From contig JAILWY010000004.1 of NCBI GenBank assembly GCA_022113835.1, positions 3,723,501 to 3,787,500 of the forward strand: a stretch of 64,000 nucleotides of DNA, written 5' to 3'. The stretch comes from Atopsyche davidsoni (lineage: Eukaryota > Arthropoda > Insecta > Trichoptera > Hydrobiosidae). Positions 34,251 through 48,400 of this stretch are shown one piece after another. Under the pieces are notes generated by a model, which saw only the letters and a list, made by a program, of their open reading frames with translations, made no database searches and had not been told where the DNA came from. The first letter of the stretch is position 1; the number at the start of each line of letters is the position of its first letter. The position numbers and the translations under genes were made by a program.

Positions 34251-36320
34251 CCCAGCAGGCCCTGTCATTATAAACTCGGTCGATATTAAAATTTGAGTGG
34301 CATTTTTTATCGATGTGCGAATTTGTAACGAGTGAATTAGAAATTGGAGTTGTTCTAGATTTGATGTAAAGAAATTGTTAAAAAACTGCTCGTTTTGCTC
34401 ATGTTATTTATTTAGTTAATGAAAAATTCGGCAAATATGAAAAGTTCTCAAAACCATATTCCCTTTTAAAATATTAATCTTTTGGTTTGTTTGAATTCAT
34501 AATAAAACAAGTAGGTATGTTATGGCATTATTATTTTGTATTTTTTAAAATTATTTTTACATGTAATTTTGTATGTATCAAATCCCTACTCGACCGCATT
34601 TTTTCAGGTATTTTTTCAGAATAACACAAGTATGTTTTAACAAGCCAATATTCCGATTTTGCGTAATAATACATATAAAAAATACATTTTCGTGCTTTGA
34701 GGTGTATTAACTATTAAAACAAAAAGTGAATTACTCGATTTTAATATGTATATTATATAAATAACACAGAGTAGAAATATAGTTAGTTTAAAAAAATAAC
34801 AAAATTAAATTCAACAGTTCAAATGTTTAACAATAGAAAAATCAGCATCTAAATCACCACAATATTGATATAAAATATTTATAATAAATAATAGAAAATA
34901 AGTTTATTAGTTAGTATACGTCTTAACTGAATATATATTATTTATAAATAACAAGAAGTACTCAATCTTACGAAGTCCAAACTAAGAATTAACGAGTAGA
35001 AACTTTACCCACTAACACATATCTGGGAAATAAATTAAAAAAGTTTCAGAGAAAAGCCGTGAAAAACACACACACATGTATATATATTTATTTAATTATA
35101 TATATGTAAATGTATATAGTAATCTCCTGTCTTTCCACACTAAATAAAAATGATTATCCACTGTTTATAAATACTTATATTGTCTGTTGCCTTGATCTTT
35201 GGCTAAACCGGTTTGTTGATTATTAATAAGTCCAAAAAAGTAGTGTGCGATATGTTGAAGCACTTTTTACAGTTTGTAATCTTATCGTTAAGTGATTCTG
35301 CGGTAGTTTTAATATTTACTTGTTTTTTATACTAAGTGTACATTTGCATCTGTTAATATGTTTATTGCTCGAGTTGATAACACCCAAGATTAGATGCTTA
35401 GAACATGAAGTCTTTAATCCATAATATTTCATAAAATACGTGATTGTATCCAAGAGTCTGTGTTCACGGTTGTAATTATTTTATATAACGTTTTTTCAAA
35501 CATATATTACATACAAAGTTAGCTTGCTTAATGATTGTATATAACGGATAAAGCTGTGGGTTTTTACGTCAGTATTTTTGCATAATTCACCGAGTGTTAT
35601 TGAAAATATAATATATTGGTTCTTTACACATAATCTATATAAGTATTAACCGCATACCTGTTATGAATGCTAGAATGACCTCAGGATGTATTAGTCGGAA
35701 TTTGACTCAGTCTTTGTGTAAAAACCGAGACACTGTCTTCCACCTTGAATGCTAAAACCATGGAACTCCCCGCGTGGTCATAGAATATTAATTATTTTTT
35801 TATGTCTCTAAGGTTAACCGTTTGTTTAAATTTACGATGTCTACGAACTTATTAAAGGATCATACGAAAAAATAAGATTTTTTAATGTAAGTAATTTTTA
35901 ACTGTAATTTACAACACGTGTATACAAATAATCATTGTGACACGACTGCACTTAAGGTTTCTAATCAACTTCTGTAGTTCTCGGTATGGCAATTGTACTG
36001 AAACTAATTTTGTAATTATGTTATCTCAATTACAAACCGTCACAAATGCTGTTGCCCTCTGATTTGTGGCTCACGTGGTTATTACTGCAATTAGGAGATT
36101 ACGAGATGTTTGTTAAGCATACTGTCGAAATCTAATATTGGGTTAATTTATTGCATTGACGTTGGTGCCCATCTCGCGGTGCAAATGATAAAACCTTTAC
36201 AGTAGAAAAAACTTGAAACAAGATTTTTATTAATGTGATATATACTGTAAACTTAATTATAATAAGATGTTGAAAAGTGACTATAATATTAAACGGTTCG
36301 ATTATTTTATGTTTTTTTAG

Positions 36321-36457
36321 ATATTTGAAGAGTAGGAGAGTCCCACTCTTCAGCGGATGAAGATTGAAGTCAAACTCCGCACCTTCAGGCCCCCAAGCTG
36401 CTCCAGCAGCCACAAAAGCAAAACTTCAGTCAATAATAACCCTCCCCCGACGCAAAG
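36321..36457 (+). promoter_or_regulatory. SLC6 5' UTR exon with overlapping uORF
   Basis: TATGTTTTTTTAG is a good acceptor. Two in-frame TAA codons at 36434-36439 precede the ATG at 36458 and fix the start. An upstream ATG at 36357 opens another frame that overlaps the start codon and would end 21 nt into the next exon. Confidence 0.5.
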
Positions 36458-39400
36458 ATGGTTGCAAAGGTATGTAACTATCATAATAGATTAAGTGATG
36501 AGCACTCAGGCTTTAAATCGGTTGATGCAAAGTATTTTCAGCCCTATAAAAATGTTTCAATAATATAATGATATTTTCGCATTTCATATCAATTTTAATA
36601 AATAAAACTAAGCCTGCACATTGATAGTATTTTTTTAATAAACATAACGTATTTTGATATCTGTCAGTAGACAAACAAATAAATTGATCACTAACTCTTG
36701 AACACGAATCATGACATGAATTTATTAAAAAAACGTGTAAATAAAACATAGTTACTTAGTTAAACCTCGTTTAAAACCATAGTAAGTGGAACAAGGTTAG
36801 AGGAACTTAAGCTTGCTAAAAACAAAAGTAGATTAATTACTAAGTAATTTAAATAAACTATCTTGTGTATATTTTGGTTCCCCGTTTAACTGACATATTT
36901 TATTACAAGTACACAGTGAATAAGGCCATAATAACATATTTAAATGGGATTTTATTAAATGGGACAGTATGGTGTCTACTTTGCTAAAACATTTCTTATT
37001 TTATTTATAACCTCAAAATGTATGAAACTAGAAAAGCGGATGATATCCAAATGGTTCTGTTTTAACGTGAAAATATGAAAAATATATTTTATGTGCGCTT
37101 GCAAAAATGCATCGCATAATGTCTGGGAAGTCATGGTGTCAACTGAAAAGCGCAGACTAGAAATGCCTTTGTAAAACATTTTACTATACGAATGGTATTT
37201 CATTTACTTCTTTTGCAATTTAAAATATTTCAGGAGTTTTATAAACGTTTTTGTAGTACATCAGATAATAATGTTGTTTTATTTTGTAACGAGTCTATAA
37301 AATCGTTAAATCCGCTTATCATAAATGCTGTCCAGGGAGAAATTCGCTTCAGTGGCTGGAAACAGACAGTACAATTGAATTAATGAGGCTGTGAGATGGT
37401 CACTGACCTTTTCTTAGAAGAGGCACTTGAAGAAGAAGATTTAATACATCCGCATTACTAACCCATACTGATTTATTCATTTTAGGTAATCGTATACATA
37501 CAAAACGACGAATATGATGTATGAAGTTTTTAAAATAGGTATATCGGTCAAAAATATGTGTTTATTGGTATCATCAAAGCCATGATGTGTATGTTGGTTT
37601 CGAATACCATAAATGATAAAAATTACCTGTCGTTGAGTGTGTGATTCGATTGCATTCACGATGAGGTTGTATGGATTAAATTCGGATGTGTTAAATATTT
37701 AATAATCATCATCGGGGTTACGCAATCGTGTTGTGGTTTTTGTTAGACGTGCATTTTACGTTATGGTTTGGTATTTGGGCGAAGTCGTGACCGTAAAGCC
37801 ATGCAATCATCGCCATTCACCGCATTGGTGCTGGCGTGGGCGGAAGTGGATCCGGAGTGGCCGACAGGTTACCGGAAGCTGAAAAACGGCGGTGGCCTTG
37901 TATGTGCGCCTATGTTTCTGACAGAATTCATAAAAAATGATAACGAATGAAAATATGCAGCGCAAATGTGCACTGCAAATATGCATGCACAGCCTTATTC
38001 ATCGTAATTTTTATTTTACTTATTCAAAACAAACATTTGTTGTATTGTATATAGACACAAAGATTTTTCAACTTAGTAGAAATAAGCATAAAATATTCAA
38101 CCATGTAATAAGAATCTTCGCCGTGAAATTTACTCAACACGCCTCAATAAATTATTACTGACTCAAAAGAAAAACTTTCTTAAGTAGGAAAAAAAACTGA
38201 TGACATTTGATATATTTATTTCAACGTTCTCACGAAAAGGTGTCATGAAACCCCATTAAGCCATCAATCTGTGCAAACACCTCTTATCTGATAATGTACC
38301 CGGCAATCGTAAATGGATTCTACAGTTTGTCGTGTCAGTGCAAAAATACATCGGGCGTTACACGCACTAGAAAAAACCTGTATACCTGGAAACAGGTAAA
38401 CAGGTGTACAATCAGTCTAGTTAGAATTCAACAACAACAGATAATGTGTGAATAAAATACACAGTACTTCAAAAAGCACATAATCATTTGAACCGAAGTA
38501 TTTGAGTTATAACTAAAGCAATGCGTGTGTAAATAAGATCTTCTAAAGAAACACTTCTGAAGAAAAGCCTCTTTTATGCAGGTTTTTTTTAATTTTACCT
38601 AAACGTTTTTTCGTGATTAAGTTGAACTCTGGGTTTGAATCCGGTTTTTAATATAAAAAAAAAGTTATATTTACAATACATATTTCATAAGGAATCAAAC
38701 TTTGTTAAGAAACAATCTTTTCAGTAAAGAATTCATTGATTCGCTTTAAACAAAAAAAACAGATAAAATATTGTTTTATGTACACTTACTTCTTTCATAC
38801 TTTGACATTATGTTTGTATGTACTTTGTAAAGATTGTATGTCTTTCGTTCATAAACGCATATCACATGCTCGATATGAGAAGATGTTTTATATGACATTC
38901 AAATAATACTCAACCAGTGACAATATTCAAACAATGCTTACGGCAATAAAAATATCCATTTCATGATTGGTAGAAAAAATAGCATCAATATATTATTTAT
39001 TGATCTGAGATGATTTAATTTCTCGTTGTCAATACAACTGTCATTCACAGACGAAGGTTACGCGCATAATAAAGCAGAGGTGCCCAACTCCAGTGAACAC
39101 CGAAGGCAAATGATTAATACTTAATCATTTCAAAGAATTTCAGCACGCAGACTTGAGCTACACTGATTTGTAGATTGTGATCTTAATTGCAAACGATTCG
39201 ACGCCAAAGATATAAAAACTGATTGGTTTTTAATACAAAGAAATCATTGAGTTTTCAGACGCAAGTATCTGTTTTTTCGATTCAATTGTATTCAGGCTTA
39301 AAATAATTTCAAATTTAATTTCATATTAAACGCTCTGTGTCTAAGTAGGGTTCGAGCCTACACTTGCTGACTTTGTGTGATTTAACAATTTCGTCCGCTT

Positions 39401-42400
39401 TACTCCTGCAATATTATAATTTGTGAATATTTATTTATTTCCGTGCGCGACTTTGAACGTTTCCAGTGGCGTCTCATTTAAAATGATTGGTATTGATATG
39501 TCACGCGTCGGAACCGCTGCCAATTTGCTCCAGTGATTTCAATTACTCGAGCACGTTCTCGGGAAGAAATGATGATGAAATATCAATTCACTATTACTAA
39601 GCACCGCGATTAATATAAATTCTATGGAGTAATCTGCCCCCCGTCTCACGGGCGCCCCTCGCAGCTCCTGGACTCGGGTTTTTGGACAATTGCATCATCT
39701 ATCACGTCAAGATAGATTTATGTAAATTCTTAGTATGCACGTGGGAAGATGTACAATTTATTTTCATAACCAAAGATGCTTTCACAATTTTCTGAAACAC
39801 TTGAATAACGCACTGTTGAAATCTATATTTAGATATGAATATTATGAATGAAAATAACTGTCAAATTATATAAGCAGAAACACTCACAACAGGTAAAAAG
39901 GATTTTGTCCATATAAAAATATAATTTTTGCGTAGTAAAAAATCTAATCTCACAGTACTTTGCATTAAAAATTATTCTGATAAATGTGATTATCGCCGGA
40001 TAAAAAATGTAGTTTTGATATATTTTCCCGTTTTAACGTTACTATAATTGTTTTTTTTTTTTTTTAGAAACAGCATGGTCAGCTGAATGCTGCCTTTGAT
40101 GCAGAGAGAAGTAATCCTGAACGGCCGAATGGAAACCTTCCCTCTTGGGGACCATTGGTGAGGTTTGCCTTTAAAAAAAATAATAGATATTTACTATTCC
40201 CGTAACTTCTAGTTTAGCTGTATTAAAAAATCAGCAAATGTTCCAATGCATTAGAAGAATTACCAAAAAGTACAAAAAAGCGATGATTTTTTTTAAATTT
40301 TATAGATAGGCTTTATATCTTTTATGTTTAATCAAAAATATTTTTAATATAGGGAGTTGGAGGGCAATTAAATGCTGGATATGAAATTGACAATGCAACC
40401 CCCAAGAAGAATGGGGATGCTCTGGACCCTAAGGTACAACCTCATATTTACATAAAAGTTTGTGATGAGTTTTGATCGTAACCAAGATTATTTTTAAAAT
40501 TTATTACAATTTTAAATATTATCTATGATTAGGGGAAGATGGAATTCACGGAGCTGGAAGATTCTTCATCAGACGGAGACTCCGAGAAGTCAGAGAGGCA
40601 GACGTGGGGGAACGGCCTTGAGTTTCTCATGTCGTGCATCGCCATGTCTGTCGGCCTCGGCAACATCTGGAGGTTTCCCTTCACTGCCTACGAAAACGGA
40701 GGGGGTGCTTTTCTCATCCCCTATATCATAGTGCTGTTTCTGGTCGGAAAGCCTGTATACTTCTTGGAGATGATTCTCGGCCAGTTTGCGAATAAGGGGA
40801 GCGTGAAGGTCTATGACTTTTCTCCTGCCATGCGAGGTGAGTTATCGTTTATTTACTTGATCGATTAACAAGTGCAGCAGTGAATTGCAAAATCGCTAAA
40901 AAGCCAATGCAAATTTTTCATACAAAATTAGTTATTGTTCGTGAGTTTATAAAATAAAATTTTCAATAAATTATCACTATAAGCTAGCTTTGTAAAAAAT
41001 GATTTTGAAATGAAAAAATGATGATGAAAAAATATTTAAAATTGTTGTATAAACAAGTACATAATATGAATATCAAATAAGAGAATGTGTTTTACCATAT
41101 ATGAATATCCAGAAAAAATATTTTTTTTACTTTACTTGATAGTGACACATATTGAAGCATTATTATTTGTTAATAAACATATTGATCAAACATATAACAT
41201 ATTATAAAAATGCTACATAGTTTTTAATGTTGTATTATGTATTTTGGAGTAAAATACTTGAGTGATTTTCCACATGTTCGTTTTTATTTATGACCGGTTT
41301 CGCCAACCTTTCACGTTGGCATTATCAAACAGAGTGTGTCAAAAATATCAAAAATATTAAAATGGAATTCCACCAAGTACTCTCTGTCAAAAATATTGAA
41401 TTTCTCAACAGTTGTATTATGTATAAATTGTATGGTTTAAATAAATTTGAAAAAATCTTTTTCTTCATCATCAGGTGCCGGTCTGGGCCAGACGGTGGCC
41501 GTCCTCTGCGTGATGACCTACTACTCCTCGCTGATGGCCTTGATCATCTTTTACCTGGTGTCGTCCTTCAGCTCCGTGCTGCCTTGGTCCGTATGCGCTG
41601 ACGAGTGGTCAGACTGCTACCCATCCGGGAACAGCAGCGTTTTCAACACCACCGGGATGAAGAGCTCTAGCGAATTGTTCTTTACGTAAGTCAAATCAGT
41701 TACTTCCATTTTATCATAAGTCGTTATTTTTGTATACTTAACTACTCTCCCTTAAGTGGATCCCATAAATTCATCTTCACCATATCATCATCTTTGTCTC
41801 CTACTATCTTGAGAATATTATTGGATCTAGCAGTCATCTATCATACAAGAAATCTGCTTCTACTTCTTGGAACATGATTCTCCTATCTCCTCTTATACTT
41901 ATCAGCATTCAACGTTCTATACTTCTTTATGCTACTTGGGACTTTAATATTTCCTAGAGAGATTTTAAAGTTTGCATTCATTGGTAATATCTTGAAGTTT
42001 ACAGCGATCATTATATATTATCTTCACAAAAAATGGCAAATGGGTTTTAAAATATCAGTTTTTATTTTAGTTAAACATAGTAAATAAAGAGATCAAACTC
42101 GGTTGTTTTATATAAACAATTCATTTTAGTTTTATTTGAAGTTAAATGTGATGTTTTATAAATTGATGTGCAGCAGGTGTTTTTTTTTCCATCATTAAAT
42201 TTGACCTCCATTATATAACATCATAAATCAAAGGCTGCATTAATATGTGATTTCCCGTAGCAATTATCATCCATTGTTTTTTTTATCTCAAAAATGTGTC
42301 ATGGAAGAGTCGTTATTATTTATGACATTTAAACAACTGTAGTATCCTGTCTCACATCTAAATTATAAAATGCCACGAAGTGAGTATTTTTAAAATTTAC

Positions 42401-45400
42401 ATACGCATTAAAATAAACACGTGAATGTTTGATGATTATTTTAAGATAAATTTGGTATTTCAATATATTTTTTAATTATCCAGGAGGACAGTCCTTCGCG
42501 AGCCTCCGAATATTGACCATGGGATTGGGGTCCCGGAGTGGAGGCTGACCCTCTGTCTGCTGTTCTCCTGGACGTGCGTGTACCTGGTGCTGCTGAAGGG
42601 AGTGAAGAGTTCAGGAAAGGCAGCCTACTTCCTGGCCCTCTTCCCCTATGTGGTCATGATCGTGCTGCTTGTGAGGGCTGCCACCCTTCCAGGAGCCGTC
42701 GATGGCATCATCTTCTTCATCAAACCCGATTTTAAAAGACTGCTCGAACCCAAAGTGAGTTTACACATTTTATACTTGCTAATATTCCCACAATTAAAAA
42801 AAAACGAGAAAATTTATTTACTAGGGAAGTACCTATATGATAAATTTTATTAAAAACCTAACCTAACCAGTATTTCCTAATAACTCAAAAAAAATAAAAA
42901 TAGCACAAAACCTTTGTATTTTACTAATAAAATATTTTTTTTGTAAACAAAATTAATTACAACCAAACTGTTTTGTCAAAATTTCGCAAATTTACAACAA
43001 CAGCTTTCTTCTTCGTGTCGATATCACAAAGGGAAAGTTTTTTTTTCAGCTGTTGAGCAAATCACCCTGCATTTTTTTTTCTTCAATATAAGCTGGAAAG
43101 ATAAAGTTCCATCGGCTCGTCTCTCCGCAAAGTTTTTCTACGAATACTGAGAGCTTAACTGAGAATCGAGGTGGTACGATGAGCGAAGTGTGCATTTATA
43201 GTAAGTGACAGACTCGGGAGGAATATAATTCAAGTGATTTATAAACTAATATCCGTTTTTGGTATTGTAACGAGACTGACTCATTATTTTCTCGTGAGCT
43301 CTGTAAAAACTCGGTAAAAAGCAGTTAAGGTTTGTGAAAATCTGGAATATTTTCCTTAATGATGGACGGACAAAGGAAATTGGAGATTTTGAATTATTTA
43401 AATTCAAGGAAAAGGGTGCTTATTTAAATTTGAAATTTGTTGAAAAAATTTCAGTTCAAAGTGTACAGTATATATTTGAAACGACGTAAAACAACGATTT
43501 AGTATGTGTGTGTATTTATTTTTGCTCTGCATTAGTAGATTTTCAAATTCAAGGAATTTGAAGGAGGGGTCCGATTTCCATTATAATCTGAAAAAATAAA
43601 AGGGTTCATGCCAAAAATAATACGTGGATTATACGAGTATGTATATAGTTTCATATTTAGTCAGAACCAACTATATATCTTTCTCAATTTTTTTGATTTT
43701 CTTCGGCTGCATCTGAAATTGTCCAGCTGCAATCTTATTGTCTGCGAGAAGGCAGGGGTAGAAAATGCATCCCTTACACCGGACTGACAAGAAAAATGCA
43801 CTTTTACGGTTCCGCTCCTTCCTTCTCGATTGAAAAGTTACGTAAAGCTGACAGCCTCTGACCGGACAGTCTTTGTATCGGAGCGGTACGTAATCGAGAA
43901 AGGAAAATCCCGCCGGGAAAAATAAAAACTCAGATATATATAGATATTAAAATTTTTTTAAAAAAAAATATAGCTCAAAATGACTTTAAAATTGATTTGA
44001 AGAAACTAATTTGAGATATGTCAATCAACGCTAGTTTTAAAACATTTTTTACAATGACAAATGTTGAGCGCATAATTTAAAATATTTTTATTTTACTGTG
44101 ATGCTTTATTAAATATTCCATTCATCGCTTAATAAATATATATTGAAGAACGAGATAAGGTTACTCAACTTTATTTTTTATACAGAATAAAGGTAATAAA
44201 CCGGTAAAATGTGTTTCTCTTTTCTATCATTGGAAAAAGAATAAAGTAATTATTTTTATTTAATATTAATAGGTTCCATTTGTGATTTAATACTAGAATT
44301 AGATTTTCGTCATTACTACTGAATGTATTACTAAATTTAATATATAGCTATATCGATGTGATTTTATGTTAACATAGCCAAAGTAGAATATAAATTCAGT
44401 TTTTTCTAAAAAGCAGCGGTTTAATGTATTAAACAAATAGTTGAAGTATTCTTTGAAGCTAAATTAGAAAGGGATGAGAGCAGAGTGGGTGCGTCACGAG
44501 CTGGTCGGATGATAGAGCATCCCTTTATTGGAGTGCCACTCTCCCATTGATAAGAATAGAGCAAATCTCTGCCGATCGATTGGCCCTCCAGACTACTATA
44601 TGTGACGTAGACAAGATGGCGTAGCACTCTGTGAAGTGCCTGAAAAAGATAGAGTGACTCCATTTGTCAGTGGAATGATAAATGCCGACTTGGAAATACG
44701 CTTAACGAGCTTCAGGAAAATTTAATCATCGATATGTAAGTCAGGAATAAAAACTAAAAAAAAAAATTTCTCTCTGAAATTGGTATTAAAGTAGAGTATT
44801 GTATATTGTATAACATGTAGGAAATATTTTAATATATTGTAACTTTTTTTTATATGGATTATGTCTATGCGATTTCAATACTGTAAGGCAGTATTTTATT
44901 TAAAAAATTCTTGAATAAATATGCAAAACGCATTTTTTTTAGAAAGCTTGCAAATAGTCTCCAAAAATCGTATTGTGCTTAAAGCTCACTCAATTCAGAG
45001 AACTCGTCGCTCCCGAAAAATGGCACCTCCTGCAATATATCATTCTGAGCTTTGCAATGAAAGGTAAAAACACCCGTCACTCTCAAAATAAATGTTTTAC
45101 CAAAGGTAATTTGTAAATTTGCATATCAATATTTTATTTTATTTTTATACGCTTCGAGAAGATAACATAGTGGGTTCGTAACTTTTTAAGAAAGTCATTT
45201 TTAAATGAGCTTTTTCTGAAAAACGTATCCACCGCATGTGATGGTTTTTTTTTAAACAAATATGTTTCAAATATAAAAATGGATTTAAGGCAGCGCCGAT
45301 AGTTTTATGGCTTTATGCACGAGAGAGTAGAAATTGCATCTTTTAGAATTATGTTGTAAAAAAGCACACGTTCAATATGAAATATTTCCTTTGAACTGAG

Positions 45401-48400
45401 CAAGTTCAAAGCCGATTACTTTACCATGAGACAAGGGCTTCTGGCCCATCAATAACTTTACGATCGGTTACCAATACACAAGGCTGGAGGTCAGTTTCAT
45501 GTGACCGGTAGATTGTTTGGAGAATGTGTAGACGTTGCAAATTGAGTTTTGGGTAGACCTTGTTTGCTGATCAAACCACCAATGATATTTTTATTGAAAA
45601 TAATAATTACGATGTATAAAATGTAAAAATATTTAATTTATATCACTGTTACTATTCGTTATCACGCAATTTTGGTCTTCTAGAGCTATTATCACATACC
45701 TACTATTTTTAACATTTATATTCACATGTGTCTTTGGTATTTAATTACATGCGTCAGGTATTTTTGTAAACATGAATTAACCCATAAATATACTATCATA
45801 ATATTTATATAAATCATTTTTCCAAGTACTGACCTAAATAGCATTTCTAATAAGATTATTTACAAGTAAGACAATATTTAGCCAGGTGTTTTTTTGTGGT
45901 ATTTTTCTTTACTCTATCAATATTAATTTGATGTATTTTATGTAGTAATCTACATGAATACGTTGAAGCAATGCTTTCAATCAAGATTTACCTTGGACGC
46001 GTGACTGCTGGAACAATATTTGTTTTTTGAGTATATAGTTTTAAAGTTCACATAATTTTGATAGCACAGTGTACTAAACCAATGCTAAATCACATCGAAT
46101 TTGTTCTATAATATGTGTGTTTATCTTTCTTCATCAAGTGCCTCACCTCAGAGGAGGTTGGCGGCCGTTTCACTGAGCATATACTCATGCTGAGCCAGTG
46201 TTCATAGTTTTCTAAGGAGAAAATAGTGTAATGGGTCCCCAGGTCCTTCTATACAGTAGTTTTATATTGGACGAAAAAGTCTGCGTATTGCTGCTGACTA
46301 ATGGCATATTCTACAGGGTGTCCAAAGAGAGTATCGAGTATTTGTTAGTTCAGTAAAACAGAAACTACTAGTAATCAAGTATTTTTTTAACTGTTGATTA
46401 TAAGAATACAAAATGGAAAATTATTTCAAAAAGATTATGGTATCCAAATGGTGTCCGTTACGCTGCTGGCACTCTTCTAATCTGAAACGAAGATTGCTGA
46501 TAACACGCTGACACATAGCCCTCGATATTGCTGCCATTTCTGACATGATGTTTTGTTTCAATTCCGTTAAGTTCATCGGATTATTCTCATAAACCCTACT
46601 TTTAAGGTATCCCCATACGAAATAGTCAAGAGGGCTAAGGTCGGGGCTTCTGGGAGGCCAGTTGATGTTACTTCTACGTGAAATTACCATATTAGGGAAT
46701 AATTCGTTAACAGCTTCAATTGGCAAGTTGGAACCACGTTTTTGAGTTGAAACCTTGAAACTCCTGCAACTCTGGGCCCAAAACGCAGCATATCGCAATA
46801 ACGGTCACTAAAACAAATACCCGATACGCTTTTTAGACAACCTGTATAATCATTTACGTGCAAAGATCTGCTACTCCTTGAATAGCAGGAACCCCCCCAC
46901 CTCATAGCACACCCCTCCAAACTTTTCACACGCTTCGGGTACAGAACAGCAGCCATGCACAAGCAACAGACTAGGGAGAGCGGGGAGGAGTTTATCTTTC
47001 AGATGTCTGCATATTGTGAAATACAAAGTGGTTCAGTACGTCATCGTTTGTTCGTCAATTCTGACTCGTGTGTGATGTTGTCCTCTCCAGGTGTGGTATG
47101 CCGCCGTCACGCAGTGCTTCTTCTCCCTCTCCGTCTGCTTCGGCAACGTCGTCATGTACTCTTCTTTCAACAAGTTCCGACACAACGTTTACCGGTGAGT
47201 AATGGCTGCCGTGCGGCTTTCGGCAATTTATTTTCTTTATTTTTATTACAAGCGATGTCTACTCGGCTTCCCTTTACGAGGAAAATGAAGTTGTTTTTCA
47301 TTTTTATATATATATTTTTCCCGCCGAAAACGAGGATGCTCGGGAAATATTTTACAGCTCATTTTATTAACTGAAAGATAACTTTGCCATCATATTAAGG
47401 GTTCTGAAAAAAAAGGTTCCTTTTTAAAGCCATACTTTGTAACATTAAACATGAAAGTATACTAGAAACCTATTTATTGCAGATAAAATCTTTTTTCGTG
47501 CTTCATTTTAGCAGCTTCGCATTTTGTGGTTATTTTTTTCACTTTCGTATATTTTTTACTTAATAATAATAAATATTAGGTGTTTGTATACTTAAAAGTT
47601 GGCAATCATTCCGTACCACAAAATAAAATTTGATTTATCAAACTTTATAAAGAGCATATAATACAATTTTTGACAACATCGAACATTGATTTTATGCTTG
47701 TATATAACGATTTAAATCTCATTTTGAGCATAAGTTTTTTCTCATCGTTTCATTTATGAATCTGTGCTGTATATGATTATGGTCTGGGGTTTATAATAAA
47801 AAAATATTTATGGGAAAATTATCCCTTTTTAATTGAGGTGTTCAATAAATAATGTATGATTTTTTTTTCCGTTCCTTTAGTGATGCCATGATTGTAACCA
47901 CATTGGACACATTCACCAGCCTCCTAGCTGGCTTCACCATTTTCGGGATCCTCGGAAACCTGGCCCTCGAGACGGGTATCAGTGTGGAGAAAGTGGTGCA
48001 AGGAGGACCGAAGCTCGCCTTCATCTCCTACCCCGAGGCCATCAGCAAGTTTAAGATGGTACCGCAGGTAAACTACAAAAACTGCTCACTGCTTTAGTAA
48101 AGCATTTTAAATTATTACCATATTTGTATAGTTTATGCCTATTTGTATAGTTTGCCGGTAATCTTTATAGGGATTGTTGAAAAAAAATAGCAATTAAATG
48201 TCCCTTAACTTATGTTGAAATTTGTTGCATTCATTAAAAGTCTAATTGGTTTTATGGTTTTTTAAACTCAATGTTTTATGTATCTTAAAAGTCATTTAGT
48301 AAAAACACCACACCGTCTTATTTTAATTATTTGATTTGTCTAATAAAACGGTTTCATTCCCCCCAGAAGAAACTTTATTCTGCAAAATTAAACGGTGAAA

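Noticed and set aside
44421..44663. Minus-strand 80-aa frame in SLC6 intron 6
   Set aside because: No recognisable domain and no flanking splice sites that connect it; possibly an old repeat.
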